Part shown: in pieces, positions 37,702 through 49,375 of the stretch
Numbering within the stretch: position 1 is the stretch's first letter
Layout of the letters: the number at the start of each line of letters is the position of its first letter
From: Sthenelais limicola
Lineage: Eukaryota; Annelida; Polychaeta; Phyllodocida; Sigalionidae
DNA: 64,000 nt
Direction of reading: 5' to 3'
Assembly: GCA_942159475.1 (NCBI GenBank)
Contig: OW804096.1
Coordinates: 104,010,194 to 104,074,193 of the forward strand
Made by a program: the position numbers and the translations under genes
The notes under the pieces: model-generated
Seen by the model: only the letters and a program-made list of their open reading frames with translations
Database searches by the model: none
What the model was told of the DNA's origin: nothing

Positions 37702-38045
37702 AGAGACATGAAGCTACCCTTAAAATACGGCGTCATGATACATTCATTCATATATATACATGAATGTATACATAAATACACCCATGTATACAGTATCCAT
37801 GAATACATACAAACATGTATATGTACATATATACCCATGTATACATACATACACCCATGTATACATACATATCCATGCATACATCCACCCATGTATATAT
37901 ATATACATCCACCCATGTATACATGAATACATACATACACCCATGTGTATATATACATCCATGCATACATACACCCATGTATACATACACCCATGTACAT
38001 ATATACATCCATGCATACATACATACACCCATGTATATATGCATA
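37702..38045 (+). repeat. ACATACACCCATG minisatellite, locus 1
   Basis: The first ~150 bp (from AGAGACATGAAGCTACCC) are duplicated at 38311-38449. The rest is an irregular array of ACATACACCCATGTATACAT and TACATCCATGCAT units. Because the unit is ATG-rich on both strands and lacks stops, it yields mirrored Tyr/Cys/Met/His frames of over 100 codons, which I do not regard as genes. Confidence 0.9.
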
Positions 38046-38310
38046 CGGTCGATTCCAATGAACTGTCTGCTTTTGAGGTTTCTGGATTTCAAATTTAGAA
38101 CGTTTGTAAATGTTTAGCCCTTTTGTCACCTAAAAGTACACATATTAAGCTATTATCCCTGAAAATTGGGAACACTAATCTCTAAAACTCATCCCGTGGG
38201 AGTATGTTGACATTGAAGCTGCTTTTCCGTGGTCACCGTTAGAATGCTACTAGGTACTTTTAACAACTTTTGTAGACATCACATGAAAAATTATTTAATT
38301 CTAAAAGAAC

Positions 38311-38449
38311 AGAGACATGAAGCTACCCTTAAAATACGGCGTCATGATACATTCATTCATATATATACATAAATACACCCATGTATACAGTATCCATGAA
38401 TACATACAAACATGTATGTACATATATACCCATGTATACATACATACAC
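38311..38449 (+). repeat. Duplicated segment of locus 1
   Basis: Near-identical copy of 37702-37852 lacking one 12-bp GAATGTATACAT unit and two bases of a TATG run. Confidence 0.92.
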
Positions 38450-38940
38450 TGTCCTGAAAAAGCGTAGAACTATGGCGGGGCACCTTCAGAATAAGTGTAA
38501 TTGGCCTTGGTTTTGTTCCCCCCTCACTTTGGGTAGATATACAGTGCAGCGCCGTAGATTAGCGCCCATGTGGGAAAGCTTGTGTAGCTTTTGTCTTAAC
38601 CTATGGCTATATATATCACTAGCTATAACAAAGCATGAAGGTGTGGAAATGAATACACATTTCATTGTAGCATTGATGAACGAAAGAGCAGTGTCTGGCA
38701 AACTACATGTACACCATGAAGTAAAATATTTTTAAATGACTTTATTTTGCAATAAATATATAATCTAAATGAGAACCTTAATGATTAACTAATTTAGCTG
38801 TTTCACCCTACATCTTCTTTTTCCATTATTCCCCGAATGTTATTTTAACAATAACTTTAAAAAAATAGGTTTTAAACACATCACATGTAATTATATGCTG
38901 CTATCACTTGCAGAATTAAGCCTAACATATTCAACTTGCA

Positions 38941-39024
38941 GCCGTGGTGTAGTGGTTAACACACAGGCCTACAGAACAAGCTCTGAGGGCTCGAATCTCC
39001 CTCTGGCCTTACAGCTTTTTTTTT
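38941..39024 (+). repeat. tRNA-like SINE head with Pol III-type boxes
   Basis: TGGTGTAGTGG fits the A box and GGCTCGAATCT fits the B box at tRNA-like spacing, and a T-run at 39016-39024 could terminate Pol III. Acceptor and anticodon stems do not pair well (GCCGTGG has no matching 3' strand). This is therefore a tRNA-derived SINE head or a decayed tRNA, not a functional tRNA gene. Confidence 0.5.
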
Positions 39025-39079
39025 CATACTCTTGTAGCGGGATCTGAGCTACGCTACCATGAATTACACTTCCAGCTTC

Positions 39080-39129
39080 CTATGGCGCGGCCAGCTATGG
39101 CGCAGCCAGCTATGGCGCGGCCAGCTACG
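39080..39129 (+). repeat. CTATGGCGCGGCCAG tandem repeat
   Basis: Three CTATGGCGC(G/A)GCCAG units of 15-18 bp with a fourth degenerate unit. Confidence 0.85.
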
Positions 39130-39233
39130 GTACAAGTGTAGAATTATGGCGGGGTGAATTACACATTTGAAACATGTGTTGCCGGCGCCGCGCCATAGTT
39201 TTACTTGCCCAACGAGGACAGTGTACTGTAGCA

Positions 39234-39273
39234 GGAGGGGACGAGTCTCTCTGGGAGGGGACGAGTCTCTCTG
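39234..39273 (+). repeat. 20-bp tandem duplication
   Basis: Two identical copies of GGAGGGGACGAGTCTCTCTG. Confidence 0.95.
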
Positions 39274-39828
39274 GTTGGAATGACCCCTGCGACCTGGGTT
39301 CTTGGGGGTCACTCAGTCCACACATCCACTACATAAATCTATCCACACCTTTGTATCTAACTCGTCCGGGGGACGTGTGGGACGGCTTAACCTGTCATCA
39401 CCTTGCTACTATTTTATGTCTATTTTATTGCTTATGTTGTATATAAGGCCCAGTGTGGGCCATGTGAGATTGTCACTCCTGGTTGACCATTCCTTTGATG
39501 ATGATGTGAGCCTGTGTCTGGAGAATAAAGCCTTGCTGAAAACCATATTCCTCTTCTCTGATGTCTGACTAGATCGAGCGCGGGCCGAACCGTCTGAACC
39601 CCAAGGTCACGAGTACCTTCCCTACTTAAAGTTACTTATATCGCTAAGTCCCTCTTCTGTGCTAAGCTGCCGCGCTACCCCTGATAGCTGACCATTGGAA
39701 TGGACTATGTAATTGAGCCTAACTTAGAACAACTTTGGGACGAATCGGCCCCCAGTAACCAATCATCTCCCCCTCTTCCTCCTAGCGGTCAAATAACGAA
39801 TACCATTAATTCCCACTCCAACAATACA

Positions 39829-40018
39829 TACACCCATGTATACATACATATCCATGCATACATACACCCATGTATATATATACATCCATACATACACCCA
39901 TGTATACATACATACACCCATGTGTATATATACATCCATGCATACATACACATCCATGCATACACCCATGTATATATGCATATACATGAATACATACACC
40001 CATGTATACATTCATACA
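39829..40018 (+). repeat. ACATACACCCATG minisatellite, locus 2
   Basis: Same unit vocabulary as locus 1 at 37.7-38.0 kb. It is followed directly by a GGAGGAGGT tract. Confidence 0.92.
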
Positions 40019-40022
40019 CCCC

Positions 40023-40112
40023 AGGAGGAGGAGGAGGAGGAGGAGGTGGAGGAGGTGGTGGAGGAGGAGGTCCCAGAGAGGAGAGAGGAGAGAGAAGAGA
40101 GGAGAAAGAGAG
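40023..40112 (+). repeat. (GGA)n / GA-rich tract
   Basis: GGAGGAGGAGG units grade into GAGAGGAGAGA. Confidence 0.9.
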
Positions 40113-40129
40113 AATACACAATGCCATAC

Positions 40130-41396
40130 AAATACATATATACATAAATGTTACGTCCTAGTGTGAGGGAGAGGAACTGTGATGCTCTAGGAAGACTGTC
40201 TCAATGGCGGATTCGCAATGCCGAGTTAAAAATTAGCCGCTGGATTTACAGACACTATTTATCGGGTGAGAACAGTTTGATAAATCCACCTGAGCTAAAG
40301 TGTAGATAAATGGCACATAGGACTATTCTAGGTAATTAGAAATTTTGTCACTGGGAAAAAAACTGAGAAAAGGTCGATAAATATTGGCTCCATAGAGTCC
40401 TAAGCGAAAAACGCAGAGGGCGGTTTTGATTGAGAATAGAAGTCATTTTGACTTTTTCCTGGGGAAAAAGCGGAAGGTTGCCAACTGTCCAGGTCCCAGG
40501 CATCAGCCACATTCCCGATTGAGATAAGGCGAGAAAGAGTGGAGATCAAACAAGTGAAACTGAGGAAATGAAGTCGTTTAGATTTAAAAGTGAAAACAAA
40601 TTTTAGGAACTTGCAAGAGCATTCCGCGGTTCCAGCCTACTAAATGTATTGGGGAATATAACCCCAGAGCATTAAAAGTTTCCTGGAATACAAATTTGGT
40701 GTAGTAAGCTCAGGAATGTGAGCAACCCTGGAGATGTAAGCTGATCTGCCGACCGTTCACTTCTTATATAGAAAAAGAAATAAATAACTTTAATAAAGTA
40801 TTTGCGATATGATTTTCACCTCACACTTCATTAAGGAATTTCATAAACCCATTAGGTGGCAAGAATTACGGTTTCACATATGGCACTGGATGCAGACGGG
40901 AAATTAGCCACACAAAAAATCAATACAAACGCATTATTTTGTATCCTTTTATTTTAATGTTTCTCCCATAATTTAGATTTTTTAAAAAGGTGTCATGAGC
41001 TCTAACCCTCTCGTCGAAGTTGAATTTATAAGGAGAGAGGGATTGTAGGCAAGTATTGGTATATGTAATGTATGGGCACGCACTGTCCATGTCCTGAGAA
41101 AACGGTAAATATATCACAAATACAGACTGCAGGCAAAGTTGAACGGAGAGTTGGACCCACACATCATCTAAAATTGAAGTTGTCATTAAAGTTGCCATCC
41201 CAACATGCAAACATATATATGGGGAGGCATCGATACTTACAAAGTTAAACATAAACGTGTTATTTATGTGCCGGTGGTTTAAGGTGACAGTTGAGAGTAT
41301 CATGTGAATATTAACCCATTAATTAGGACACATGTTAAAGAATAGAGACCGTTGGTGCATTTAGAACATAGGGTTCATGTCAGATACGCACACCCA
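40130..41396. other. No gene seen
   Basis: A minus-strand frame of 127 codons at 40920-41303 has no recognisable domain and is not supported by splice signals. Confidence 0.45.
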
Positions 41397-42446
41397 CACT
41401 CTAAGAAGAAAGGGTTCTAACAAGAACCCTTAAGGGTTCTTCAGCTTGTCGACATGGCAGAACCCCTAAGGGTTCTACTTAGAACCCTTTTTTGAGGGTT
41501 CTAAGTAGAACCCCTGTTTCGGGAATAGGCAGGGTTCTACATAGAACCCTCGATTTGAAGAACCCTTTGAAGAACCCTCTAGCCAAAATAGGTAGGGTTC
41601 TACATAGAACCCTGATTTGGCATCCATAAAATTGCTTGTAATTTACAATGTTAATTCTGAATAAAGTATTGATTTCATTATTCCCTGTTGAATCTAGACT
41701 GGTCCTTATAACAGCAGATTTGTGCTCAGTGCTAATGCTGCATGTTTCTCCACAGAAGCATTTTGCCCAAGAGCATTCAAGGAGAGACTGCATATTATAT
41801 GCAGTCCCTTTGCTTGACTTTTTCAGAGTTCCTCACCCATTTCCATCACTTATACTTACCCTTAATACAATCCTCTCCTGTAGCTGTCATAGGTATCCAT
41901 TGCAACTTGGTGTTTGGCAATTTTGGTACTTCAGTAGTACTCATAGTAATAATATTACAATTATAAGGGTGCTTTCTTCACAACATTTTTCAACATCAAG
42001 CAGGTAAGTTATACAAATAAAGTATTGATTTCATTGCTTTCAATATTCCCAAGTTTATAAAGTGTAATATCTATAAGGTATAAATGCCTCATATAAGTAT
42101 TACTAGTGAGACTTTTGTTCTAATAGAAATTGTAAATAGCATGTAGTAACCTGTGAGGGCACCTAGTGAAAGCCAAGTTCCACGGTACTGCCACCTGGTG
42201 ATAACAGATGTAGATGTGTGCCTGTGAGCCCTAAGGAGAAAAAGGGGGTTCTATGTAGAACCGCTTTGAGTTAAAGAACCCTTCAAGTGCACGAAGAACC
42301 CTTAAATCGCTGAAGAACCCCTATGGTTCTAGATGGAACCCCCGGTGGTCCTGAAGAACCCTTTTAGGTGTCGAAGAACCCTAGGGTTCTTGGTAGAACC
42401 ATGGGGTTCTATCTAGAACCCAAAAGAACCCTTTTTTCTTAGAGTG
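41397..42446. mobile_element. Non-autonomous TIR element with AGAACCCTT subterminal repeats
   Basis: The left end CACTCTAAGAAGAAAGGGTTCT is the inverse of the right end AGAACCCTTTTTTCTTAGAGTG. Inside both ends, dozens of AGGGTTCT/AGAACCCT words lie in both orientations (41400-41620 and 42245-42440). They flank a roughly 600-bp unique core with no transposase frame. CA immediately flanks both sides (41395 and 42447) and may be a 2-bp target duplication. The superfamily is not assignable by eye. Confidence 0.82.
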
Positions 42447-42654
42447 CAGTAGTATACTAGAGAGTGGGATCTTTATCAGGACATCAGAATTTCCCTTGAT
42501 TCGCAAGCAATTAATTTGAGCAAGTGTTTACCATTAAAATTCGTGAAGCGATCTCATACATAAACAGTTTGTAATGAATTTTAGGTATAAGCGAACAAAT
42601 TTCTTAATGAATGTCAAGTAATGACTTGTCAAACGGCATGTTTATAGTAAAGGG

Positions 42655-42908
42655 ATATAATATAATGGGTCAAGTTTTCAGAAAATGTACAATTAATTCT
42701 CCTTCACCAATCCTCTCAAATAACCCAAATTTCTGTATAAAGTTTAAAATTCAGTTCAACCTAACCAAACAGGTTGTTAGAATCAATGCAATGCTGAATA
42801 TACTCGAATTAACCTAGTATTGACCAAATTGCAGCCTGATTTAGCAAAATTTACTAAATGTGTACAGCTGCCAATTGTACATTTTCTGAAAATCTGACCC
42901 ATATATAT
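42655..42908. mobile_element. 254-bp MITE-like inverted-repeat element
   Basis: GGGTCAAGTTTTCAGAAAATGTACAATT near 42667 is the inverse, with about one mismatch, of the arm at 42873-42900. Both ends are extended by AT-rich TATA sequence. There is no coding content. Confidence 0.75.
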
Positions 42909-43200
42909 ACGTCTATTGATTTTTACGTGTATTGATCTTTGTTATTGATTACTAGTAATCTTGGTACGTAACTCTTAAGTATAAAATGAGTTAGAATCGT
43001 CATAGGAAACCCATTCAGACAACGAACTTATTCTGGAATATATCATTGTTATAGAGTTCAATCTCTATATGGACAGAGATCCATGAAGTTACCTTTATTC
43101 ACACTCAAGACACCTGGTCCTCGCTCGTCTATTTTACATTATGATACATGCTACAATGGACTAAATGCAAGATTCCAAAATGAACTATCCACAGAGTATA

Positions 43201-43455
43201 TCATGGGGGTTTAATCGTACCACCGGGTACCCATATGGGCTTGCGCTTCTGTTGCTCCTGCTCGGAGATTCTCGCTGGAGAGGAGGGGGTGAACGCAGGT
43301 GTAGTCGTTTCTACCAGTTTTTCAAATCTCTCGCGAGCCATTGTCCAATTCTTACTCTTACTAGAAGGGGGCATCATGTGACTGTCATCTAGAGACAACT
43401 GGAGGACATCAGCACCAAGACCTGCTTTAGCCTTCCCCCGAAGATGGATACGAAC
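43201..43455 (-). CDS. Candidate terminal coding exon of an unidentified host gene
   Basis: On the minus strand a pyrimidine-rich tract ends in TTCTTTTTTTCAG (acceptor at 43458-43456). It is followed by 84 codons in phase 0, starting VRIHLRGKAKAGLG and ending GGTIKPP before TGA at 43203-43201. Codon use is balanced and non-repetitive, unlike the AT-rich surroundings. The peptide has a basic start and a LSLDDSHMMPPSSKSKNW segment. A helical RERFEKLV stretch and a Ser/Pro/Glu-rich, probably disordered tail follow. I recognise no family. Upstream exons would lie at higher coordinates, possibly beyond the LINE at 44.6-48 kb. A retrocopy fragment or chance frame remains possible. Confidence 0.45.
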   Translation of the reverse strand, partial: VRIHLRGKAKAGLGADVLQLSLDDSHMMPPSSKSKNWTMARERFEKLVETTTPAFTPSSPARISEQEQQKRKPIWVPGGTIKPP

Positions 43456-43459
43456 CTGA

Positions 43460-44590
43460 AAAAAAGAATAACAATTAAATAGATATAGCGGATTTATTAC
43501 GTAATTGTCCTTGGTTTGTCTGATTGGTTCTGACAGAGACAATTATTAGCATGAGAAACGAAAGCCTCGATTGCTATGAGTAGCGGATCTAGTAGGGTCC
43601 CCATTGGGGCTCTGCCATTCTATTGATTTCAACAATTAACCAAAATAATAGTTGCATTCCTCCACCACCGGTTATGGTATTGGGAATGGCCGCTCACATA
43701 ATGTGATGCTCCACGTTCTGCATTCTGGGGTCTTTCTGATATTCTCAGTAAACAGACCATGAAGCTCCCAATACATACTCAATATGTTGTTTTTATGTTC
43801 CTATTATTATATTATAAGGATTTGAAGTCAATTCCAGAGTGAGCAATAAAAGGTTAAACCACCGCGTTGAGGGATTTTGTTGTACACCAAAATTGAATAT
43901 GACGTGACCTCATTGTGGATAGAAATCTCTAATATCGTATCAGAGTGACTACCATGTCTGTATGGAAAGAGGCCAAGAAACGTTTTCCATTCAGAATTAG
44001 CTGAAAAATCATATTTTATTTTTAGTGATAACATTTGTCCTTCATCAAAATGTCTGGTTGCATATGATTACAATGTTATATTGGTTTGGACTTTGGGGAT
44101 GTCATTGAATTACAAGTTGGCAGTCAGAACCATAACAGTTTTATCTGGATCTCACGATCCTATTGGGACAGATCTACTCCATCAGTTATGGTCTATCACT
44201 TTAGCTACTTCATTACTCATGAGATGCAGTTTATATTATTTCTATGAGAAGGTGAGACGTATCGGGAGTTATGATTTACAAGAAGGGGTGAACTTTATAG
44301 GTTGAGCACGTTTATTTTTGGTTAATCGACTAAAGTCTTCAGTAAAACTGAAGCAAAAAGTTAGGCAGGAGATGGTGTTTAAAGGTCTATCAGCCTTTTT
44401 AGGATATAACTTTTCCCAAGCTATATAGTTGAACATAGTCAATTGAAAAGTCAATCGTTAAGTCAGAATGGTCAACCATTTAAGATGTCACCTGTGACGA
44501 GCTATCAGTCTCGCTCTTACCTTGATATATATAGCACTGTTGTCATTACCTTGATATATTAATTGTTCATAACAGCCAGTTGCTGTTACT
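43460..44590. other. No gene seen
   Basis: No domain-bearing frame. A short run of the AAAGTCAATCG/AAGTCAGAATGG repeat family lies at 44447-44480, just upstream of the third LINE. Confidence 0.45.
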
Positions 44591-44764
44591 ATCAATAACT
44601 CTGCACTTGAGACGCTCAATTCAGCTGATTAGCGGTTGTTCATCAATGTCTGTGTCTGTATATTCACTATGTAAGTCCCCTTCTTCACCGATTTTTCACC
44701 AATTTTCTCAGATTCGCTGATCACACATTCTGTGCTGCTAAGGAGACCTGTACTGTCATGATAC

Positions 44765-45682
44765 ATGAGTACAGGTGTAGGCAACTCGCTGTTGCACTCC
44801 TTTGCAGAGTTAAATGACATTAGAGGTGTAAAACTAGTATCCTGGAATATCAGGAGTCTCTCTAAACATTTTGACCAGGTTGAACTGTTAACAACAGGTA
44901 TAGAATTAGACCTTATTGCTTTTTCGGAAACCTGGCTTAAGTCTGGTACCCATGATAACTCTATTCAACTTCGTGGTTACTCATTATTTAGGTCGGACAG
45001 AGCTGGCAGAAAGAGGGGAGGTGGTCGCTGTATGTATATTAGAAATAACCTAGTAGTGGATGCTGAGAAATATAGACATCTTAACGTTTCGGACAAAAAT
45101 TTGGAAATACAAGTTGTTCAAATTAGGAAAGGTTTTAACAAAACCTGCATTGCTTTAAATATTTACAGGCCACCTAGCGGATGTACTAAAATTCTTGTAG
45201 AAAAACTTCAACATATACTGTCCAACGTTAATAGCTCCCATGAGATATATCTTATGGGTGATTTTAATTTGGACTACAATAATGTTAGGAGCTCTAAGTC
45301 TACTTTATCGTCTGAACTTAGAAATCTGTTAGATAATTTTTCGCTAGTCCAATATATCAAACAAACTACCAGATCCACTCTCATGTCAAAAACCACTATT
45401 GACCATCTCTATACTAACTCTTCACATGTCAGCTCTGCCGGAATCTTTGATATCAGTGTATCAGATCATTTTCCAATTTTTATTGTACGGAAGAAGATCA
45501 GAAGTAGGTACAACATTGGGACCTTCTGGGCGAGGAATACAAAATTTCTAGATCATAAGATATTGAATAATATTTTGAAGGACCTGGACTGGGGGTCTTT
45601 CTGTAATAATCCCGACCCTGAGAAGTGTTGGGAGATTCTTATAGGGAAGATTACTCTTTACCTTGAAAAATGTGCCCTCTAA
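44765..45682 (+). pseudogene. LINE APE-type endonuclease domain
   Basis: 305 uninterrupted codons with the full set of APE motifs. These are VSWNIRSLSKHFDQ, LDLIAFSETWLK, GGGRCMYIR, ALNIYRPPSG, LMGDFNLDY, TTIDHLY and ISVSDHFPI. The SDH catalytic His and the GDFN metal-binding part are intact. The frame stops at 45682, where the pre-RT linker continues out of register. In an active element this would be the N-terminal half of ORF2, nicking the target strand. The actual start codon is uncertain, because coding could begin upstream of 44765. Confidence 0.85.
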
Positions 45683-47668
45683 TAGAATTTCAAAATGTAC
45701 GCATCAAACCATCTTGGATGACTGATGATTTAATTGCCTTAATGAATGAAACAATGTCTCTTTAGAATTGCAAAGAAAAACAGTGATCTAGACATTCTAC
45801 AGCAGGCAAGACTCTTGAGAAGTCGAGTTAATCGTGCCTGCCATAATGCTAAATCAAATTTTATAAAATCTAATTTAGAGTTTCTAACTTTCATGACAAG
45901 AACCCGAAAAAATATTGGGAATTCTTAAGGCCCTTAATTAGTCCCTGCAAAGTCAAGGTCACAAACAATATAACTATTGAGGAAGATGGAAAAATATTAG
46001 AGCAATCAAAGGTCCCAGAGGCATTTAATAAGTTTTTCTTTGGCGTAGGTCCAAACCTAGCCAATAAAATACCGCTTGTGAACACTCCAGATTCTGAGAG
46101 TCGTAGAGGCTTTCCTGACGTTGTACCAGAATTTAAGTTTGACCAATTAACCCCAGATGATGTAAGAAAGATTATTCTGAAAATTGATGTTACAACTCTG
46201 GGATAGAATTTCTACCTGCTCACATTTTGAAATCATGTTTATTAGCTCTTTTTCAACAATTTACACATATCATAAATGTCTCACTCTTATTAGGTAAAGT
46301 TCCGCATGCATTTAAAGAAGCAAGAGTCACGCCTTTATTTAAAGCCGGTAATAAGATGTCCACTACGAATTATAGACCCATCTCCTGCATCTCGTTACCA
46401 GCCAAGATTTTAGAAAAAGCTGTCCAGCTCCAACTATCTCGGCATTTTGAAGTGAACAATTTATTTAGTGACAATCAATATGGTTTTCGATCGGAGCACT
46501 CAATTCAACAAGCTCAAACAGATTTTCTTAGTAAGATATATACAAACCTAAATAGCAAATTGCTGAACAAGACAATTTTCCTTGATTTCAGCAAAGCTTT
46601 TGATACTGTTCACCACCAAATTCTTTTGAAAAAACTAGAACCTTATGGTATACGCGATATGGAGCTTCTTTGGTTTGTCAACTATCTGAAAGATAGGAGA
46701 CAGTTTGTAACTGTGAATAGGTCAAAATCGAGTGGAGGATTGGTCACTTATGGGGTCCCCCAAGGTACTATTTTAGGGCCCATCCTCTTTACTATATACA
46801 TAAATGACCTCCATTCAGTCATCAAACATGCCAATATACAGCACTATGCTGACAACACTGTACTCTTTAATCATGACTCAGATATCGATTCTCTTTATAA
46901 TAATCTACAACAAGATTTGGATAGTGTTTATACTTGGTGTGCAGCGAATACGCTCTCACTAAATGTTTCTAAATGTAAATCTATCTCTTTTTCTATAAGT
47001 CATCACTCAAAATCTAAGCTTCAAAATTTGGGTCGACAATTAACAATTGGTGCTACGAAACTGGATAAGGTACAGGAGTATAAATATCTAGGATTCACTC
47101 TCGATGAAGTCCTAACTTTTAAACCCCATGTATTAAATACGTTGCAGCTGGTCTCCTCTAAAACTCGCCTTTTATACAGGGCTTGAAAATCGTTAACTTT
47201 TAATGCTAAACGTGACCTTTACAAGATGGCCATTCTCCCCAATCTAGATTTCTGTGATTTTATTTACGACTCCACCCCCCAATCGCTACTAAAAAGACTG
47301 CAGTCGCAGCAAAACCTTGTGCTTAGAATTATATTTAACAAGAATAAATTTCAAGATGTTGATAATGAGCATAGACTATTAAATATCTGGCCTCTCCAGG
47401 ACAGGTGCTAGACATGGCCTTCTACATGGCTCAGAACCCAGCGAATCTTGATGTGCGTGACCTACCAACAAGGAGTCATGCCAAAGGGATGAAAAATCTA
47501 AAGGTCCTTAGTACTAAATCAACAAAAATCATAGAGTCCTTGACGTATAAATGCCAGAAGCGATGGAATGGCCTTAGTCTCATCGTTCACAAGATTGAGG
47601 ACAAGACGGTCTTTAGAAAATACACAGAAATCCATTTATCGTCCTTCCACTCAAATGACCTAACTTAA
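45683..47668 (+). pseudogene. LINE reverse transcriptase, multiply frameshifted, YADN
   Basis: Continuation of the same ORF2. Register changes occur near 45745-45765, 45890-45920, 46195-46226 and about 47400, and an in-frame TGA lies at 47184-47186. The central frame (46227-47186) has NYRPISCISLPAKILEK, NQYGFRSEHS and LDFSKAFDTVHH with the motif A Asp intact. It continues with YGVPQGTILGPILFTIYIND and then HYADNTVLF at 46842-46865. The second Asp of the catalytic YADD is Asn here (AAC at 46854-46856), which should abolish polymerisation. The end reads KCQKRWNGL, typical of LINE C-termini. This copy is dead. Confidence 0.87.
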
Positions 47669-49375
47669 TAATGGCTTGTTATCGGGATGATCTCTGATAT
47701 TATGCTTCTACTTGTACTTATATTAATGTATTGCAATGAAACTCAAATACTGTGGAACTACCTACTCACTATCATTGACTCTCACTCACTTGTCTGAACA
47801 TAACATGTATCATCTCATATTTGTTTTAATCTCTGGTTATACCTGCATGCATGTACATAACCGTTGACACTCTATCACAAATTTTTTTTTCTAGTGCTAC
47901 TCCTGTGGCATAATTCCTCAAAGTCACTCTTTTATAGTATAATAGTGTTCTTATCAGTGGATACCTTCCACGTCGATTAATACTTCTATCGTAAGTTTCT
48001 CTTGTTGGAGACTGAGTGTTGCCTCTCCTAATTACTAAAGGTGCAGACGGCCTGCTCCTTATGTGTGTTCTATGTCTTTTATGTCTTTTTATGTCCTATA
48101 TGTCATCTATAGCCTGCCATTTGCAGCCTAAAACGTTGTAACTGTTGATTACCTAAACTACTGTTAAAAACTTGAATTCGTCGATAGGCATTCATCGGAG
48201 TCAGAAAATTCAATCATTAAGTTAGAAAATGCAATCAAAACTTCAATCATAAAGTCAGGCTAAAAAGGTAGAGTGGGAAGGGTGGTTTATGGGTGCGCCA
48301 GCCATGTATACATGCAGACCTGTGTAAACATGCAGGCCATAGGTCTGCATGTATGCACAGTACTGCATGTATTCACAGTATCGCACCCAGACTCAACCCA
48401 TGACCATTGAGTTGAGGCAGGTTTGATAAAGATGTTACAGGATGTAGCTAGATGGAGTTGCAAGGTTATCTAACTTTCTCCATTTCCAAGTTGGTCAAAA
48501 AAGAAGTTGGGTCGGAAAAAAAATCTTTAAGACTTTTAAGTTTAACAGTCTAACTGATCTGTCCCTCATAACTAGAAAACAGTAGCACGGAAATCAGTAG
48601 CACCATGGGTGAAACGGTAGCACGGGGATAACACTGGCAGACAGTGGTCTGTATGGCACCTCGCATTGAGATGCACTAACAGGTCTATCATTCCATAAAT
48701 GTAATTTGGTTGTTCTTGACTAGAAACAATGTGACAACTGATAGAAAACAAAAATAGTTTAGACATCTTAATACTCTATCATGTCAACAATTTGTACCTG
48801 GTATAGACTTCGTTATATAGGGACTAAATGTGTGGAACTAAAACATTATTGAATACTTATTACTTACTTAACAAGAAAAAATTAACAGCTTCGAAATTTT
48901 CGCAGATAGATTAACTATATGTGGTCCCTCACCGCTTTACACCTCCGCTAGAAGCGATGAGGGGTAGACGATGAGCGGTTAGATGCTGAGTTTATGGTTC
49001 AAACTTTTTTCTAAGCCTGGCAGGCTTAGAGAAAAGTGATTTACTGAAATGAGATAAGGCCCATTGGTGGTGGTGGTGATTTCCGTATCTATTTAATTAC
49101 TCCCTCAACAAGATTTGTACTCTGGAGCAGTGGAGGGAAAGAAGGAGAGAGAGAGAGGCGGGGTGAAGGAGCTGAGGTGTTGGCTCGATTTTAATTCATA
49201 ACATAGTGGGCAGTGGAGGAGGGGGTGGTGACCATTAGAAATTAACCTTTGCTATCATGGGGTTGATGAGGGCGATGAGATAGGACATAAATGGCTGGGC
49301 TGAGATTCTTTCAGAGGGAGAGAGAGAGGGTGGGGGGAGACCTGGAAATGGGGTGTGTGTATGAGTGTTTGGAGT
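47669..49375. other. 3' UTR of the third LINE, then unassigned sequence
   Basis: The first ~500 bases are probably LINE 3' UTR. A short AAAGTCA-type repeat piece lies at about 48195-48262, a small inverted repeat of CATGCAGACC at about 48305-48345, a GTTGGGTCGG fragment near 48505 and a hairpin around TAAGCCTGGCAGGCTTA near 49012. I see no gene. Confidence 0.45.

Larger units (their letters stand above)
44600..48180 (+). mobile_element. Decayed CR1/Jockey-group LINE with APE and RT
   Basis: Contains endonuclease, RT and C-terminal coding sequence, broken by several frameshifts, plus a 3' UTR of about 500 bp. The exact ends are not visible: there is no poly(A) tail and no matched target duplication. 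AAAGTCA-type repeats lie on both sides (44447 and 48195), which suggests insertion into such an array or capture of the ends by it. Confidence 0.85.

Noticed and set aside
37587..38129. 180-codon minus-strand frame and its plus-strand partners rich in Tyr, Met, Cys and His
   Set aside because: Direct translation of the ACATACACCCATG minisatellite, which is open in several frames on both strands.
39829..40018. Regularly spaced units suggestive of a CRISPR array
   Set aside because: Units are contiguous degenerate minisatellite copies without unique spacers, and the genome is an animal's.
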